The position numbers were made by a program, and so were the translations under genes. Source: Mycobacterium sp. Z3061 (GTDB lineage Bacteria; Actinomycetota; Actinomycetes; Mycobacteriales; Mycobacteriaceae). From it: DNA of 64,000 bases. Position 1 is the first letter of the stretch, and every line of letters begins with the position of its first letter. Positions 16,565-24,557 of this stretch are shown here, piece by piece. The notes beneath the pieces are model-generated. The model searched no databases and was not told the origin of the DNA. It saw only the letters and a program-made list of their open reading frames with translations. The stretch is taken from the NCBI RefSeq assembly GCF_031583025.1, contig NZ_CP134062.1, forward strand, positions 1,488,001 through 1,552,000. The letters run 5' to 3'.

Positions 16565-17146
16565 ATGGCACCGATGGATCGCCGCGCGGTTCTCGCCGCA
16601 TTTACGGCACTGGCGGCCGGCGGTGGGGTCGCTGCCCGGTACTTGATCCGCAGAGTGGCCGGGTCGCCGGGGCCGCGAGTGCGGCTCGTCAACGGTCCCG
16701 GGGACGGTATGAGTCCCGCGGACATCCAGGTGTACCGGGACATGTTTGCCCGGCACAACGAGATCACCCGCACCGTGGACGAAATCCCGGGCGGTGTGCG
16801 CACCACCACCGAGTCAACCGCGCCCGACCTCGCCGCCCGACTGCAGGCCCACGTCTCGGACATGTACGGCCGATTGGGGCAGGGCGCGCAGGTGATGTGC
16901 ATGAGCCCGACCCTGCCGACACTGTTCCGCGGCGCCGGGGGATACCGCCGTCAACTCACTTTCACTCCTACGGGCGTGGTCGCGGAGGAGACGGCAGACG
17001 ACCCCGGCCTGGTCCAGGTGATCCGGGCACACGCCGCAGAGGTCAGTGGCTTCGTGCGCGACGGGATGCCGGCGATGATGCAGGAGATGATGGGCGGCGG
17101 GATGATGGGCCCCGGCGGGATGATGGGCCCGCACCATCGGTCGTGA
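16565..17146 (+). CDS. Tat-like exported protein with Met-rich tail
   Basis: 193-residue protein with an N-terminus resembling a twin-arginine signal (MDRRAVLAAFTALAAGG), so it is probably exported. The body contains two similar halves: VRTTTESTAPDLAARLQAHV at about 78-97 and VVAEETADDPGLVQVIRAHA at about 138-157, which suggests an internal duplication. The last 25 residues are rich in Met and Gly (MPAMMQEMMGGGMMGPGGMM then GPHHRS), and with two His residues they could bind copper or another soft metal. ATG 16565 or 16574 may be the start. It ends one base before the convergent AhpD-like gene. The exact function is unknown. Confidence 0.75.
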   Translation: MAPMDRRAVLAAFTALAAGGGVAARYLIRRVAGSPGPRVRLVNGPGDGMSPADIQVYRDMFARHNEITRTVDEIPGGVRTTTESTAPDLAARLQAHVSDMYGRLGQGAQVMCMSPTLPTLFRGAGGYRRQLTFTPTGVVAEETADDPGLVQVIRAHAAEVSGFVRDGMPAMMQEMMGGGMMGPGGMMGPHHRS

Positions 17147-17737
17147 TCAGGCAGTCGGGGCGTCGGCCCACGGGACCCGGCAGGCATCGCCCGAATTGAA
17201 GCCCTGCTCGGTGATCCCGAGGGCCGAATACATGCGCGCGCGCATGTTCTCGACGCCGATCTGATAGGTCAGCTCGATCACTCCGGCGTCGCCGAAGCGG
17301 ACCCGCAGATCCTCGACCTGCTCGTCGGTGACCGCATGCGGGTCGGTGGTCATCGCGTCGGCATAGGCGATCGCGGCGCGCTCGTCGTCGGAGTAAAGAG
17401 GTGAAGTCGTGTATCCATCTATGTCCCTAAGCCGCTCTGTGTCCAGGCCGTCCAGCCGCTGCAACATCTCTCCGAAGTCCACACACCACGAGCAGCCGAC
17501 AGTGCGCGCGGTCCAGAACACCGCCAGTTCGCGCACGTTGGCCGGCAGGGTCCGCGAGGCGTTCTGCAGCATCGTTTCGTGGACGGCGTTGGCGACCAGC
17601 AGCCGCGGATGGTGAGCGGCGACGGTGAACGGTTCGGGCACCTCGCCGAAGCGGCGTTTGGCGACCCGGTACATGGTGCGCACCAGCAGTCCGGCGCGCT
17701 TGGGAGGCAGGGGTTGAATGCGTGTTTTCTGCGTCAT
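17147..17737 (-). CDS. carboxymuconolactone decarboxylase/AhpD-like protein
   Basis: 196-residue all-alpha protein of the AhpD/CMD superfamily. The diagnostic segment TVGCSWCVDFGEML holds the C82-x-x-C85 pair, and the family's downstream region LYSDDERAAIAYADAMT is also present. AhpD-type members pass electrons to peroxiredoxins; others are hydrolases or decarboxylases, so the reaction is open. The start is ATG 17737; the frame is open much further upstream but that part reads across the divergent gene. It ends flush against the convergent Met-rich protein gene. Confidence 0.85.
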   Translation of the reverse strand: MTQKTRIQPLPPKRAGLLVRTMYRVAKRRFGEVPEPFTVAAHHPRLLVANAVHETMLQNASRTLPANVRELAVFWTARTVGCSWCVDFGEMLQRLDGLDTERLRDIDGYTTSPLYSDDERAAIAYADAMTTDPHAVTDEQVEDLRVRFGDAGVIELTYQIGVENMRARMYSALGITEQGFNSGDACRVPWADAPTA

Positions 17738-17779
17738 ACCCCTTAGACGAGACAGCCCGCCTTCCTGTGACAGGTTCGT

Positions 17780-18394
17780 GTGACAGAGCGCCGCCAAGAA
17801 TTCGCCAAGGATTCTCCAAGGGCGGCAGCGGACTCTGGACAGGTGGAGCACGCAACGTCGTCTTACTGGTCTTTTACCGAATTTCCGCAGCTGACAGAAC
17901 TCGAGGACTGGGCGCACGAGGAGGTGCTGATCGCCGACTCGCGGCTGGACCAGACCGGAATCCGCGCTGCGGTGGACGCGGTCTTCGAAGCAAACCCCGC
18001 CCTCGGTGCGGTGTTCGAACCCAGTCGCGACCGGTGGCTGTCCCGTCCCGGTGGCAGCTGGAGCTGGGCGGTGGAACCACCCGGGGTCACAGTGCCCGAG
18101 GTCATCGCCCGCCAACGCGCCAGCTACGACATGCGCACCGGCCGGTTGTTCGCCGTGTCGCTGCTGCCGGGGACACCCGACCGGCTGGTGCTGACCGCGA
18201 GTCGGTTGTGCGTCGACGAGGAGTCGTGGAACGGGGTGATCGAGAATCTCGTGGCGGCGTACGCGGAAGCCAAGGACGGCGCCGCACTGGCACCCGACGC
18301 TGAGTTCAAAAATCGAGGCGGGCACTCATGGGTGTGGCGGCGGGCACGTCGCCGGCGGCGATCACCGTCCGCGCGACCGGCGTCAGCGCGCTGA
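17780..18394 (+). CDS. condensation-domain-like protein, probably truncated
   Basis: 204-residue product from a GTG at 17780 (alternative GTG at 17842). The segment TELEDWAHEEVLIADSRLDQ and the later LVLTASRLCVDEESWNGVIE resemble the N-terminal half of NRPS condensation domains, where the catalytic HHxxxDG motif would align with SRLCVDE. Both histidines and the glycine are missing, so acyl transfer is unlikely. The last ~30 residues (RRARRRRR) read antisense into the convergent gene and look like run-through past a lost stop, so the C-terminus is probably not authentic. The function is unknown. Confidence 0.55.
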   Translation: MTERRQEFAKDSPRAAADSGQVEHATSSYWSFTEFPQLTELEDWAHEEVLIADSRLDQTGIRAAVDAVFEANPALGAVFEPSRDRWLSRPGGSWSWAVEPPGVTVPEVIARQRASYDMRTGRLFAVSLLPGTPDRLVLTASRLCVDEESWNGVIENLVAAYAEAKDGAALAPDAEFKNRGGHSWVWRRARRRRRSPSARPASAR

Positions 18395-19238
18395 ACAAGG
18401 CCTGCAGATCGTCGTCGTCGAGACCGTCGAATACCCGCAAAGCCAATGCGTCAGTGGTGGATTCGAGCTGGGACTTGAGGTCACGCCCGTCCGGCGTCAA
18501 CGAGCCATCGGAATCGAGCAACCCGCGGTCGGCGAGGCTCTGGCGGCAGGCATCCCACTCGTCGTCGTCGTAGTGGCGGGAACGCTTCATGAACTCCTCG
18601 GAGACCGCGCTCGCCGCGGTATGGAAGACGTTCGACTCCCGCCCGGAGATCCCCGCGGCCACCAGCGCCGCGACGTGCCCGTCGCCGCGGTGCTCGCGCA
18701 GCAGGGTGGTCGCGTTCCAGAGCGCGGCCACCGGATCGGAGGGCACCGGCAACGCGACGTTGGCCGCGAACAGCGAGCGGCCGTCCACCGGTGCGGACTG
18801 CGCGGCTCGACACGCCAATTCTGCTGCGGTGCTGACGTTTTCGTCGTCGGTGACGCCGCATCGGCGCAAGGCCGCGACGGTGGAGTCCTGGCGGGCGCGT
18901 AATGCGCTGTCCGGACCGGCGATCTGCCACGCGGCCGGCAGCGACTTGGCCACCCGGGCGTGTGCGAAGTTGTAGAACACCGCTGTCACCACCTGCGGCG
19001 GCACCGCGCCCAGCGGCGCCGAACGTGCGGCGAAGTACCCCATCCAAAATCCGCGATAACCCAGGCCGTCCAACGCCGTTCGTACCTCGGGCGCGAAATA
19101 GGTCAGGGCGTGGATCGGCTCGAAGCGGTCATAGCACTGCCGGGCGAGCGCGGGGGTTCGTTGCACCAGTTCAGCTAAACATCTGCGCCGACCGTCGTTC
19201 AGTCTCCCGTGCGGTTCAACAGAATTTCGAATGGCCAT
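18306..19238 (-). CDS. SCO6745-family protein
   Basis: 310-residue cytoplasmic protein of the actinobacterial SCO6745/MarR-like helix-turn-helix family. The characteristic start region FEPIHALTYFAPEVRTALDG is present, followed by YRGFWMGYFAARSAPLGAV and YNFAHARVAKSLPAAW. A C-terminal winged-helix-like region reads DEWDACRQSLADRGLLDSDG. ATG 19238 lies inside the 3' end of the upstream kinase gene (40-bp overlap), so the two are probably co-transcribed. A shorter start cannot be excluded. Members of this family are of unknown function, often near stress or salvage genes. The gene's 3' end overlaps the convergent condensation-like frame by 89 bp. Confidence 0.8.
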   Translation of the reverse strand: MAIRNSVEPHGRLNDGRRRCLAELVQRTPALARQCYDRFEPIHALTYFAPEVRTALDGLGYRGFWMGYFAARSAPLGAVPPQVVTAVFYNFAHARVAKSLPAAWQIAGPDSALRARQDSTVAALRRCGVTDDENVSTAAELACRAAQSAPVDGRSLFAANVALPVPSDPVAALWNATTLLREHRGDGHVAALVAAGISGRESNVFHTAASAVSEEFMKRSRHYDDDEWDACRQSLADRGLLDSDGSLTPDGRDLKSQLESTTDALALRVFDGLDDDDLQALFSALTPVARTVIAAGDVPAATPMSARLDF

Positions 19239-21106
19239 GAATGGCACTTGGTCCCAGGCCCGGCCTCGTCGTACCCGTGCCCGGTGAGGGTCGGTATCGG
19301 GTCTTGTGGCGGTGTGGGAAGCGGCAGGGTGGAGGTCCAGGTGTCGATCGAGGACCCGCCGGACGGGCACGGGCTGTCGAATACCTCATTGCGGGTCCAG
19401 GCGCCATTGCCGAAAACCAACGTCTCGCCGCCCCCCTTCTCGTTGGTCAATCGGCTGATGCATCGATCCCCGGTCCGGAGGCAATCGGTGCGAACGGTCT
19501 CCGTGTGTGTGAACTTGTTACCGTTCGGATAGGTGACCTGTTGCTTATAGCTGCCGCGCAGCGCCGCAGCCGGAGATATCACCCGGCGCGCGAGCGTCGT
19601 CGGGTCGGCTAACCGCGATATGTCGGCGTCCGCGGTTCTGGTCAATGTTGCGGTGCGTTTGCTGGCGCAGCCATTGGCCGTGATTTGTGTGAACTCACCC
19701 CCCATGGATCCGTTGGGCTGCGGGTGCAGCACGATGACATTCCAAACCTCGTCGTCCTCACGGGCCCTGCACTTCCCCCGCGTGGTGCTGACTGCGACCC
19801 AGTTTCCGTCGGCGTCGTCGAAGACCAGATCCTTAACGGCATAGCGGCCACCGGTTACTGCCGTCGCGACGCAGCCGTTGGCGCTGCATGCCGAACGCAG
19901 TTTCCAAGACTCCGAGTACGCCGCGTCCCCAGCACTGCCGAGGGGCGATCCGTCCCACATCAATCGCTGGCCAGCGGCCGCGGTGAACGTCCCGGTGAAC
20001 GGGCCGGTGTTGGGAAGTGCCGTGGGCGCTGCCGGAGTCGCGCCGCTCGGTGACGTGCCGTGGTCGTCCGAGTTGGTCAGTGCGATTGTCGCGACGGCGA
20101 CGACGGCCAGCACGGCTGCCGTGCTGCCCAGGGCGATCAGCCTTCCTTTGCGCGACTTAGCCGGCCCGGGTGCGTTCGGAAAGCGCGAAACGGGCGCGTG
20201 CTGGGTAGGCCCGGTAAGAGTGCCGTCCTGCGGCGACGGCGGGGCAAGGGGCGCCACCGCGGTCGCAGGCAGCGTATTCGGGCCGATCGCCGGTGCGTTG
20301 ACAGCGGCCCGGGCCGCCCGTGTGAGCTCACGGGTGGTGGCGTATCTGTCGTCGGGGTTCTTCGCCATGCCTCTGGCCACGACCGTGTCGAGTTCGGATG
20401 GCGTGTCCGGAAGTCGGTCCGACGGGCGCGGCGGGGGAAGGGCGAGATGGCCACCGACCTGCTGTTCCAGACTGTCGCCCGGGAAAGGCTGGCTGCCGGT
20501 CAGGCATTCGTAGAGCACGCAGGTCAGGGCGTAGATGTCGGCGCGCGCGTCGGTCTGTCCGGTGGAGACCCGCTCCGGAGCCAGATAAGCCCAGGTGCCG
20601 ATCACGCCGGCGGTGCTGGTCAGCCCGGTCTGGTTGGCGGCGCGGGCAATGCCGAAGTCGATCAGGTAGGCGAAGTCGTCGTCGGTGACCAGGATGTTGG
20701 ACGGCTTGACGTCTCGGTGTACCAAACCGGCCTGGTGGGCGGCGTGCAGCGCTGCGCCGATCTGATCGATGATCGCAACTGCTCGGTCCGCTGATATCGC
20801 GCCGTCGCGCAGGATGCTGTGCAGGTCGCGACCCTTGATCAACCTCATCGTCACGTAGAGCCGCCCGTCGATCTCGCCGAAGTCGTAGATCGGCACGACG
20901 TGTGGTTCGTCGAGCGCCGCGGCCGATCGCGCCTCGCGGCGGAACCGTTCCTGGAATACCGCGTCGCCAGCGAACTGGACGGGCAGCACCTTCAGGGCGA
21001 CGACGCGCTCGGTGGCCGTGTCATAGGCTCGCCACACTTCGCCCATGCCACCCCGGCCGAGTAGGTCCAGCAACTCATAACGCCCGAACGGCGTCCCGTG
21101 CTCCAT
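19199..21106 (-). CDS. membrane Ser/Thr protein kinase with Cys-rich ectodomain
   Basis: 635-residue PknF/PknJ-like receptor kinase. The kinase domain (about 10-270) has all catalytic elements: GRGGMGEV, VALK (Lys39), HRDVKPSN (Asp132), DFG (150-152), an activation loop with Thr/Ser candidates at 160-165 and APE at 176-178. A single membrane helix lies at about 324-345. The outer domain (about 350-635) carries eight cysteines (for example SACSANGC and DCLRTGDRC), enough for four disulfides. ATG 21106 is the start. The gene is divergent from the tandem-kinase gene and overlaps the SCO6745 gene. The ligand is unknown. Confidence 0.93.
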   Translation of the reverse strand: MEHGTPFGRYELLDLLGRGGMGEVWRAYDTATERVVALKVLPVQFAGDAVFQERFRREARSAAALDEPHVVPIYDFGEIDGRLYVTMRLIKGRDLHSILRDGAISADRAVAIIDQIGAALHAAHQAGLVHRDVKPSNILVTDDDFAYLIDFGIARAANQTGLTSTAGVIGTWAYLAPERVSTGQTDARADIYALTCVLYECLTGSQPFPGDSLEQQVGGHLALPPPRPSDRLPDTPSELDTVVARGMAKNPDDRYATTRELTRAARAAVNAPAIGPNTLPATAVAPLAPPSPQDGTLTGPTQHAPVSRFPNAPGPAKSRKGRLIALGSTAAVLAVVAVATIALTNSDDHGTSPSGATPAAPTALPNTGPFTGTFTAAAGQRLMWDGSPLGSAGDAAYSESWKLRSACSANGCVATAVTGGRYAVKDLVFDDADGNWVAVSTTRGKCRAREDDEVWNVIVLHPQPNGSMGGEFTQITANGCASKRTATLTRTADADISRLADPTTLARRVISPAAALRGSYKQQVTYPNGNKFTHTETVRTDCLRTGDRCISRLTNEKGGGETLVFGNGAWTRNEVFDSPCPSGGSSIDTWTSTLPLPTPPQDPIPTLTGHGYDEAGPGTKCHSWPFEILLNRTGD

Positions 21107-21187
21107 GGCCCCCCTAGGGAACTGGTCAGCAAACCGTTGGCAGAACGATAAACCAGCAACGCGTTGATAGCATCCAGACACCGCTTC

Positions 21188-21195
21188 GGAGGAGG
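21188..21195 (+). promoter_or_regulatory. ribosome binding site of the tandem kinase
   Basis: GGAGGAGG lies just upstream of a GTG at 21200, with the GGAGG core seven bases from the start. This decides for initiation at 21200 and not at the ATG at 21164, which has no comparable site. Confidence 0.7.
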
Positions 21196-21199
21196 CTTG

Positions 21200-23686
21200 G
21201 TGACGGGGGACGTGGAAGGCGAAGTCTTCGGGCGCTACCGACTGCTCGAAGTGCTCCGCTGGGGCGGCATCGGCACCGTCTATCGGGCCCGGGACACCAT
21301 GATGACCCGGGAAGTGGCCATCAAGCTGATGCCCGCCGAGCCGCCGTATCAGGACCGGTTCCGGCAGGAAGTCGCTGTCGCGGCCCGCCTGCACAACCCG
21401 AACATCATCCCGATCTACGAGGCCGGCGAGATCGACGGCCGCCTTTACCTGGTGATGCCCGTCGTCGACGGTCTCGACCTGCAGACCATGCTGCACCGCG
21501 ACGGGCCGATCAGCCCGAAGCTGGCCGTGCGGGTGATCGAACAGGCCGCCGCGGCGCTGGAGGCCGGCCACGGTTGCGGGCTGACACACGGTGATGTCAG
21601 GGCCGCGAACATCTTCGTGGTCGGCGGCGAGTTCGTGTACCTGCTCGATTTCGGTGCCACCGCCGACAACTCGGGCCCGGGTGACCCGGGCGGCGACATC
21701 CACGCCCTGACCGGCGTGCTCTACGAGTGCCTCACCGGCCGGCCGGCAGACCCCGCCGGCCAGGCGCCCAAGCCGAGCGACGTCCACTTCACCATCCCGG
21801 CCGGATTCGACGAGGTCGTGGCGCGCGGCCTGGCCGATGATCCCGACAACCGCTACCAAACAGCCCGCGAGTTGGCCGTCGCCGCCCGAGAGGCGCTGGC
21901 GCCGGTGGCGACGCCGGTGGTCATGGCCGAGGAAACGGACTTCGGGCGGTACCGGCTGTTCGAATTGCTCGGCGCCGGCGGCATGGGCTCGGTGTACCGA
22001 GCGCACGACACCTTGCTGGGGCGTGACGTGGCGGTCAAGGTGTTGCGCACCGAACTGGCCACCGAGCCCGGCTACCAGGAGCGGTTCCGGCGCGAGGCGT
22101 ATGCCGCCGGCAGGTTGGCCAACCCGCACATCATCCCGATCTACGAGGCCGGTGAGATCGACGGGCGCCTGTATCTGGTGATGCCGATTGTCGACGGCGT
22201 CGACCTGCACCACGTGCTCGACCAGGCCGGGCCGATGAGCCCGCAGCAGGCGGTGCGAGTGGTCGAACAGGTCGCCGTGGCGCTGGACGCGGCGCACAAG
22301 TCGGGCCTGGTGCATCGCGATGTGAAGCCGTCGAACCTGCTGATGGTCGGCGAAGAATTCGTGTATCTCATCGACTTCGGGCTGGTGCACGAAGCAACTG
22401 CGTCGCGCTTGACGCGCACCGACATCGCCCCGGGAAGTCCGGCGTACATGGCCCCGGAGCGGTTCAGGTCCGGGACGATCGCCGACGCTCGCTCCGACGT
22501 GTACTCGCTGGCCTGTGTGCTCTACGAGTGCCTGACCGGGCGGCCGCCCTTCCGCGGTGGCGGGGTCGAGGGGTTGACCGCCGCGCATCTGTTCGACGAG
22601 CCACCCAAGCCGAGCAGCTCCGACCCCGCGCTGCCCGCCGGGTTCGACGACGTGATCGCTCGCGGCATGGCCAAGCACCCCGATGAGCGCTACCAATCCG
22701 CACAGGAGCTGGCCGTCGCGGCCCGCGCGGCCCTGGCCACGGAACCGGCACCGCCGTCCGCGGTCCCCGACGCGCTGCATTCGACGCAGGATGCCCGCAC
22801 CGTCCCGTCGCCGTCACGCGGCCGTCGCCGTGCCCTGACCGTCGGCGCGGTCGCCGCCGTGGTGCTGCTGATCGCCGCAGTCCTGGCGCTCACCAACGGA
22901 TTTCCGTTTCGCTCCGGGACCCCGCAGACCCAGATCGTCTTGCCGTTCACCGGGCTCGACGGGCCCCTGGGTGTAGCGGTCGACATCAGCGGCAACGTCT
23001 ACGTCACCGATACCGGCCACAACCGGGTGCTGAAACTCCCCGCAGACTCGACCACCCAGACCGTCGAACCGTTCGCAGACCTGAATCATCCGGGCGGCAT
23101 AGCCATCGACGAGCAGGGCAATGTGGTGATCACCGAGCCGACGAACAACCGGGTGCTGGAACTGGCGCCGGGAGCCGGCCAGACGGTGCTGCCGTTGACC
23201 GATCTCGCGCGCCCTGCGGGGGTGGCCCTGTACCGACGCAACCCCGAGACGGACCGGATCGTCGTCGCCGACCTGGGGCACGACAGAGTGCTGGCACTGA
23301 ACGGGGCACATTCCGCGCAGCGGGAATTGCCTTTCACCGGCCTTGACGATCCCGCGGGTGTGGCGGTGGGCAGCGACGGCGGCCTGTTCGTCATCGACAG
23401 CGCGAACGAGCGGATACTCAAGCTGCCCTGGACGGCGTCGGTGGCGACCGTGTTGCCGTACGCCGTCGGGCACCCCGATTTCGTCGCGGTCGACGCCGCC
23501 GGCGACCTCTACGTGACCGACAGCCACGCCAACCGCGTCATGAAGCTGACGAAGGACACGACAACGTCAATCACGTTGCCGTTCAACGGCCTCAAGGGAC
23601 CGCAGGGTGTCGCGGTGGACTCCGCCGGGAACGTCTACGTCGCCGACGCCGGCAACAATCGCGTGCTCAAGCTGCCGCCCAACTAG
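21200..23686 (+). CDS. tandem pseudokinase-kinase with NHL propeller sensor
   Basis: 828-residue PknD-like receptor with a duplicated kinase region. Domain 1 (about 10-232) is a pseudokinase: the glycine loop has lost its first Gly (RWGGIG), HRD is HGD (131 Gly), the catalytic-loop Lys is Arg134, and the activation segment is about 25 residues shorter, with no APE. Lys42, Asp132 and DFG150-152 remain. Domain 2 (about 249-512) is intact: GAGGMG, Lys280, HRDVKPSN (Asp374), DFG392-394, Thr405/Thr407, APE418-420. A membrane helix (about 545-565) leads to six NHL repeats (about 580-828), a six-bladed propeller outside the cell. Both kinase copies share IIPIYEAGEIDGRLYLVMP, pointing to intragenic duplication. 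Confidence 0.93.
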   Translation: MTGDVEGEVFGRYRLLEVLRWGGIGTVYRARDTMMTREVAIKLMPAEPPYQDRFRQEVAVAARLHNPNIIPIYEAGEIDGRLYLVMPVVDGLDLQTMLHRDGPISPKLAVRVIEQAAAALEAGHGCGLTHGDVRAANIFVVGGEFVYLLDFGATADNSGPGDPGGDIHALTGVLYECLTGRPADPAGQAPKPSDVHFTIPAGFDEVVARGLADDPDNRYQTARELAVAAREALAPVATPVVMAEETDFGRYRLFELLGAGGMGSVYRAHDTLLGRDVAVKVLRTELATEPGYQERFRREAYAAGRLANPHIIPIYEAGEIDGRLYLVMPIVDGVDLHHVLDQAGPMSPQQAVRVVEQVAVALDAAHKSGLVHRDVKPSNLLMVGEEFVYLIDFGLVHEATASRLTRTDIAPGSPAYMAPERFRSGTIADARSDVYSLACVLYECLTGRPPFRGGGVEGLTAAHLFDEPPKPSSSDPALPAGFDDVIARGMAKHPDERYQSAQELAVAARAALATEPAPPSAVPDALHSTQDARTVPSPSRGRRRALTVGAVAAVVLLIAAVLALTNGFPFRSGTPQTQIVLPFTGLDGPLGVAVDISGNVYVTDTGHNRVLKLPADSTTQTVEPFADLNHPGGIAIDEQGNVVITEPTNNRVLELAPGAGQTVLPLTDLARPAGVALYRRNPETDRIVVADLGHDRVLALNGAHSAQRELPFTGLDDPAGVAVGSDGGLFVIDSANERILKLPWTASVATVLPYAVGHPDFVAVDAAGDLYVTDSHANRVMKLTKDTTTSITLPFNGLKGPQGVAVDSAGNVYVADAGNNRVLKLPPN

Positions 23687-23749
23687 CGCGAGCAGACACA
23701 AACTCGCACGAAATCGCCTGCGATTGTGCGAGGTTGCGTCTGCTCGCGC
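23686..23749. terminator. 64-nt near-perfect hairpin between convergent genes
   Basis: GCGCGAGCAGAC (23686-23697) pairs with GTCTGCTCGCGC (23738-23749). Inside it, CTCGCAC..AATCGC pairs with GCGATTGTGCGAG with a small bulge, leaving a loop of only a few bases. It starts on the last base of the kinase stop codon and ends 13 bp before the end of sdhB, so it is well placed as a bidirectional terminator. It has no T-tract. Confidence 0.65.
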
Positions 23750-23762
23750 GGGAACGCAACCG

Positions 23763-24557
23763 TCAGCGGGAGAACATCACCGCGCGCTTGACTTCCTGGA
23801 TCGCCTTGGTCACCTGGATGCCGCGCGGACAGGACTCGGTGCAGTTGAACGTGGTACGGCACCGCCACACCCCGTCCACCTCGTTGAGGATGTCGAGGCG
23901 CTGCGCGGCGGCCTCGTCTCGGCTGTCGAAGATGAACCGGTGCGCGTTGACGATCGCGGCCGGGCCGAAATAGCTGCCCTCGTACCAGAACACCGGACAG
24001 CTGGTGGTGCAGCAGGCGCACAGGATGCACTTGGTGGTGTCGTCGTAGCGGGCGCGGTCGGTGGGGCTCTGAATGCGTTCGCGGGTAGGCGGATTGCCGG
24101 TGGTGATCAGGTACGGCTTGATCGCCCGGTAGGCGTCGAAGAACGGCTCCATGTCGACCACGAGGTCTTTTTCCACCGGCAGCCCACGGATCGGTTCGAT
24201 CGTGACGGTGAGTTTCTTGCCGGGCTTTTTCGGAAGCAGGTCGCGCATCAACACCTTGCAGGCCAACCGGTTCAGCCCGTTGATCCGCATGGCATCGGAG
24301 CCGCACACGCCGTGTGCGCACGAGCGCCGGAAGGTCAGCGTCCCGTCCAGGTAGCCCTTGACGTAGAGCAGCAGGTTCAGCAGCCGGTCACTCGGCAGAC
24401 AGGGCACCCGGAAGCTCTGCCAGCCGCCGGTGGCCGCGAACTTGTCGGGGTCGTCGGGGTTGAAGCGGGCGATCTTCAGGGTCACCATCACCGCGCCCTC
24501 GGGAACCGGCGGCAGCGGCGGGTCCTTGACTACCTCGACTTCTGCATCGGCGGTCAT
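23763..24557 (-). CDS. sdhB: succinate dehydrogenase iron-sulfur subunit
   Basis: 264-residue electron-transfer subunit of complex II, on the cytoplasmic face of the membrane. The N-terminal ferredoxin domain carries the [2Fe-2S] ligands in SCAHGVCGSDAM and the later LACKVL. The C-terminal domain carries the [4Fe-4S]/[3Fe-4S] cysteines in CILCACCTTSCPVFW and CTESCPRGIQ. The ATG at 24557 shares one base with the sdhA stop (TGATG), so the two are translationally coupled. It is the last gene of sdhCDAB (Rv3319 equivalent). Confidence 0.97.
   Translation of the reverse strand: MTADAEVEVVKDPPLPPVPEGAVMVTLKIARFNPDDPDKFAATGGWQSFRVPCLPSDRLLNLLLYVKGYLDGTLTFRRSCAHGVCGSDAMRINGLNRLACKVLMRDLLPKKPGKKLTVTIEPIRGLPVEKDLVVDMEPFFDAYRAIKPYLITTGNPPTRERIQSPTDRARYDDTTKCILCACCTTSCPVFWYEGSYFGPAAIVNAHRFIFDSRDEAAAQRLDILNEVDGVWRCRTTFNCTESCPRGIQVTKAIQEVKRAVMFSR

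Noticed and set aside
21107-22780. Upstream extension of the minus-strand kinase frame
   Set aside because: It would run through the divergent tandem kinase; the kinase homology starts at ATG 21106.
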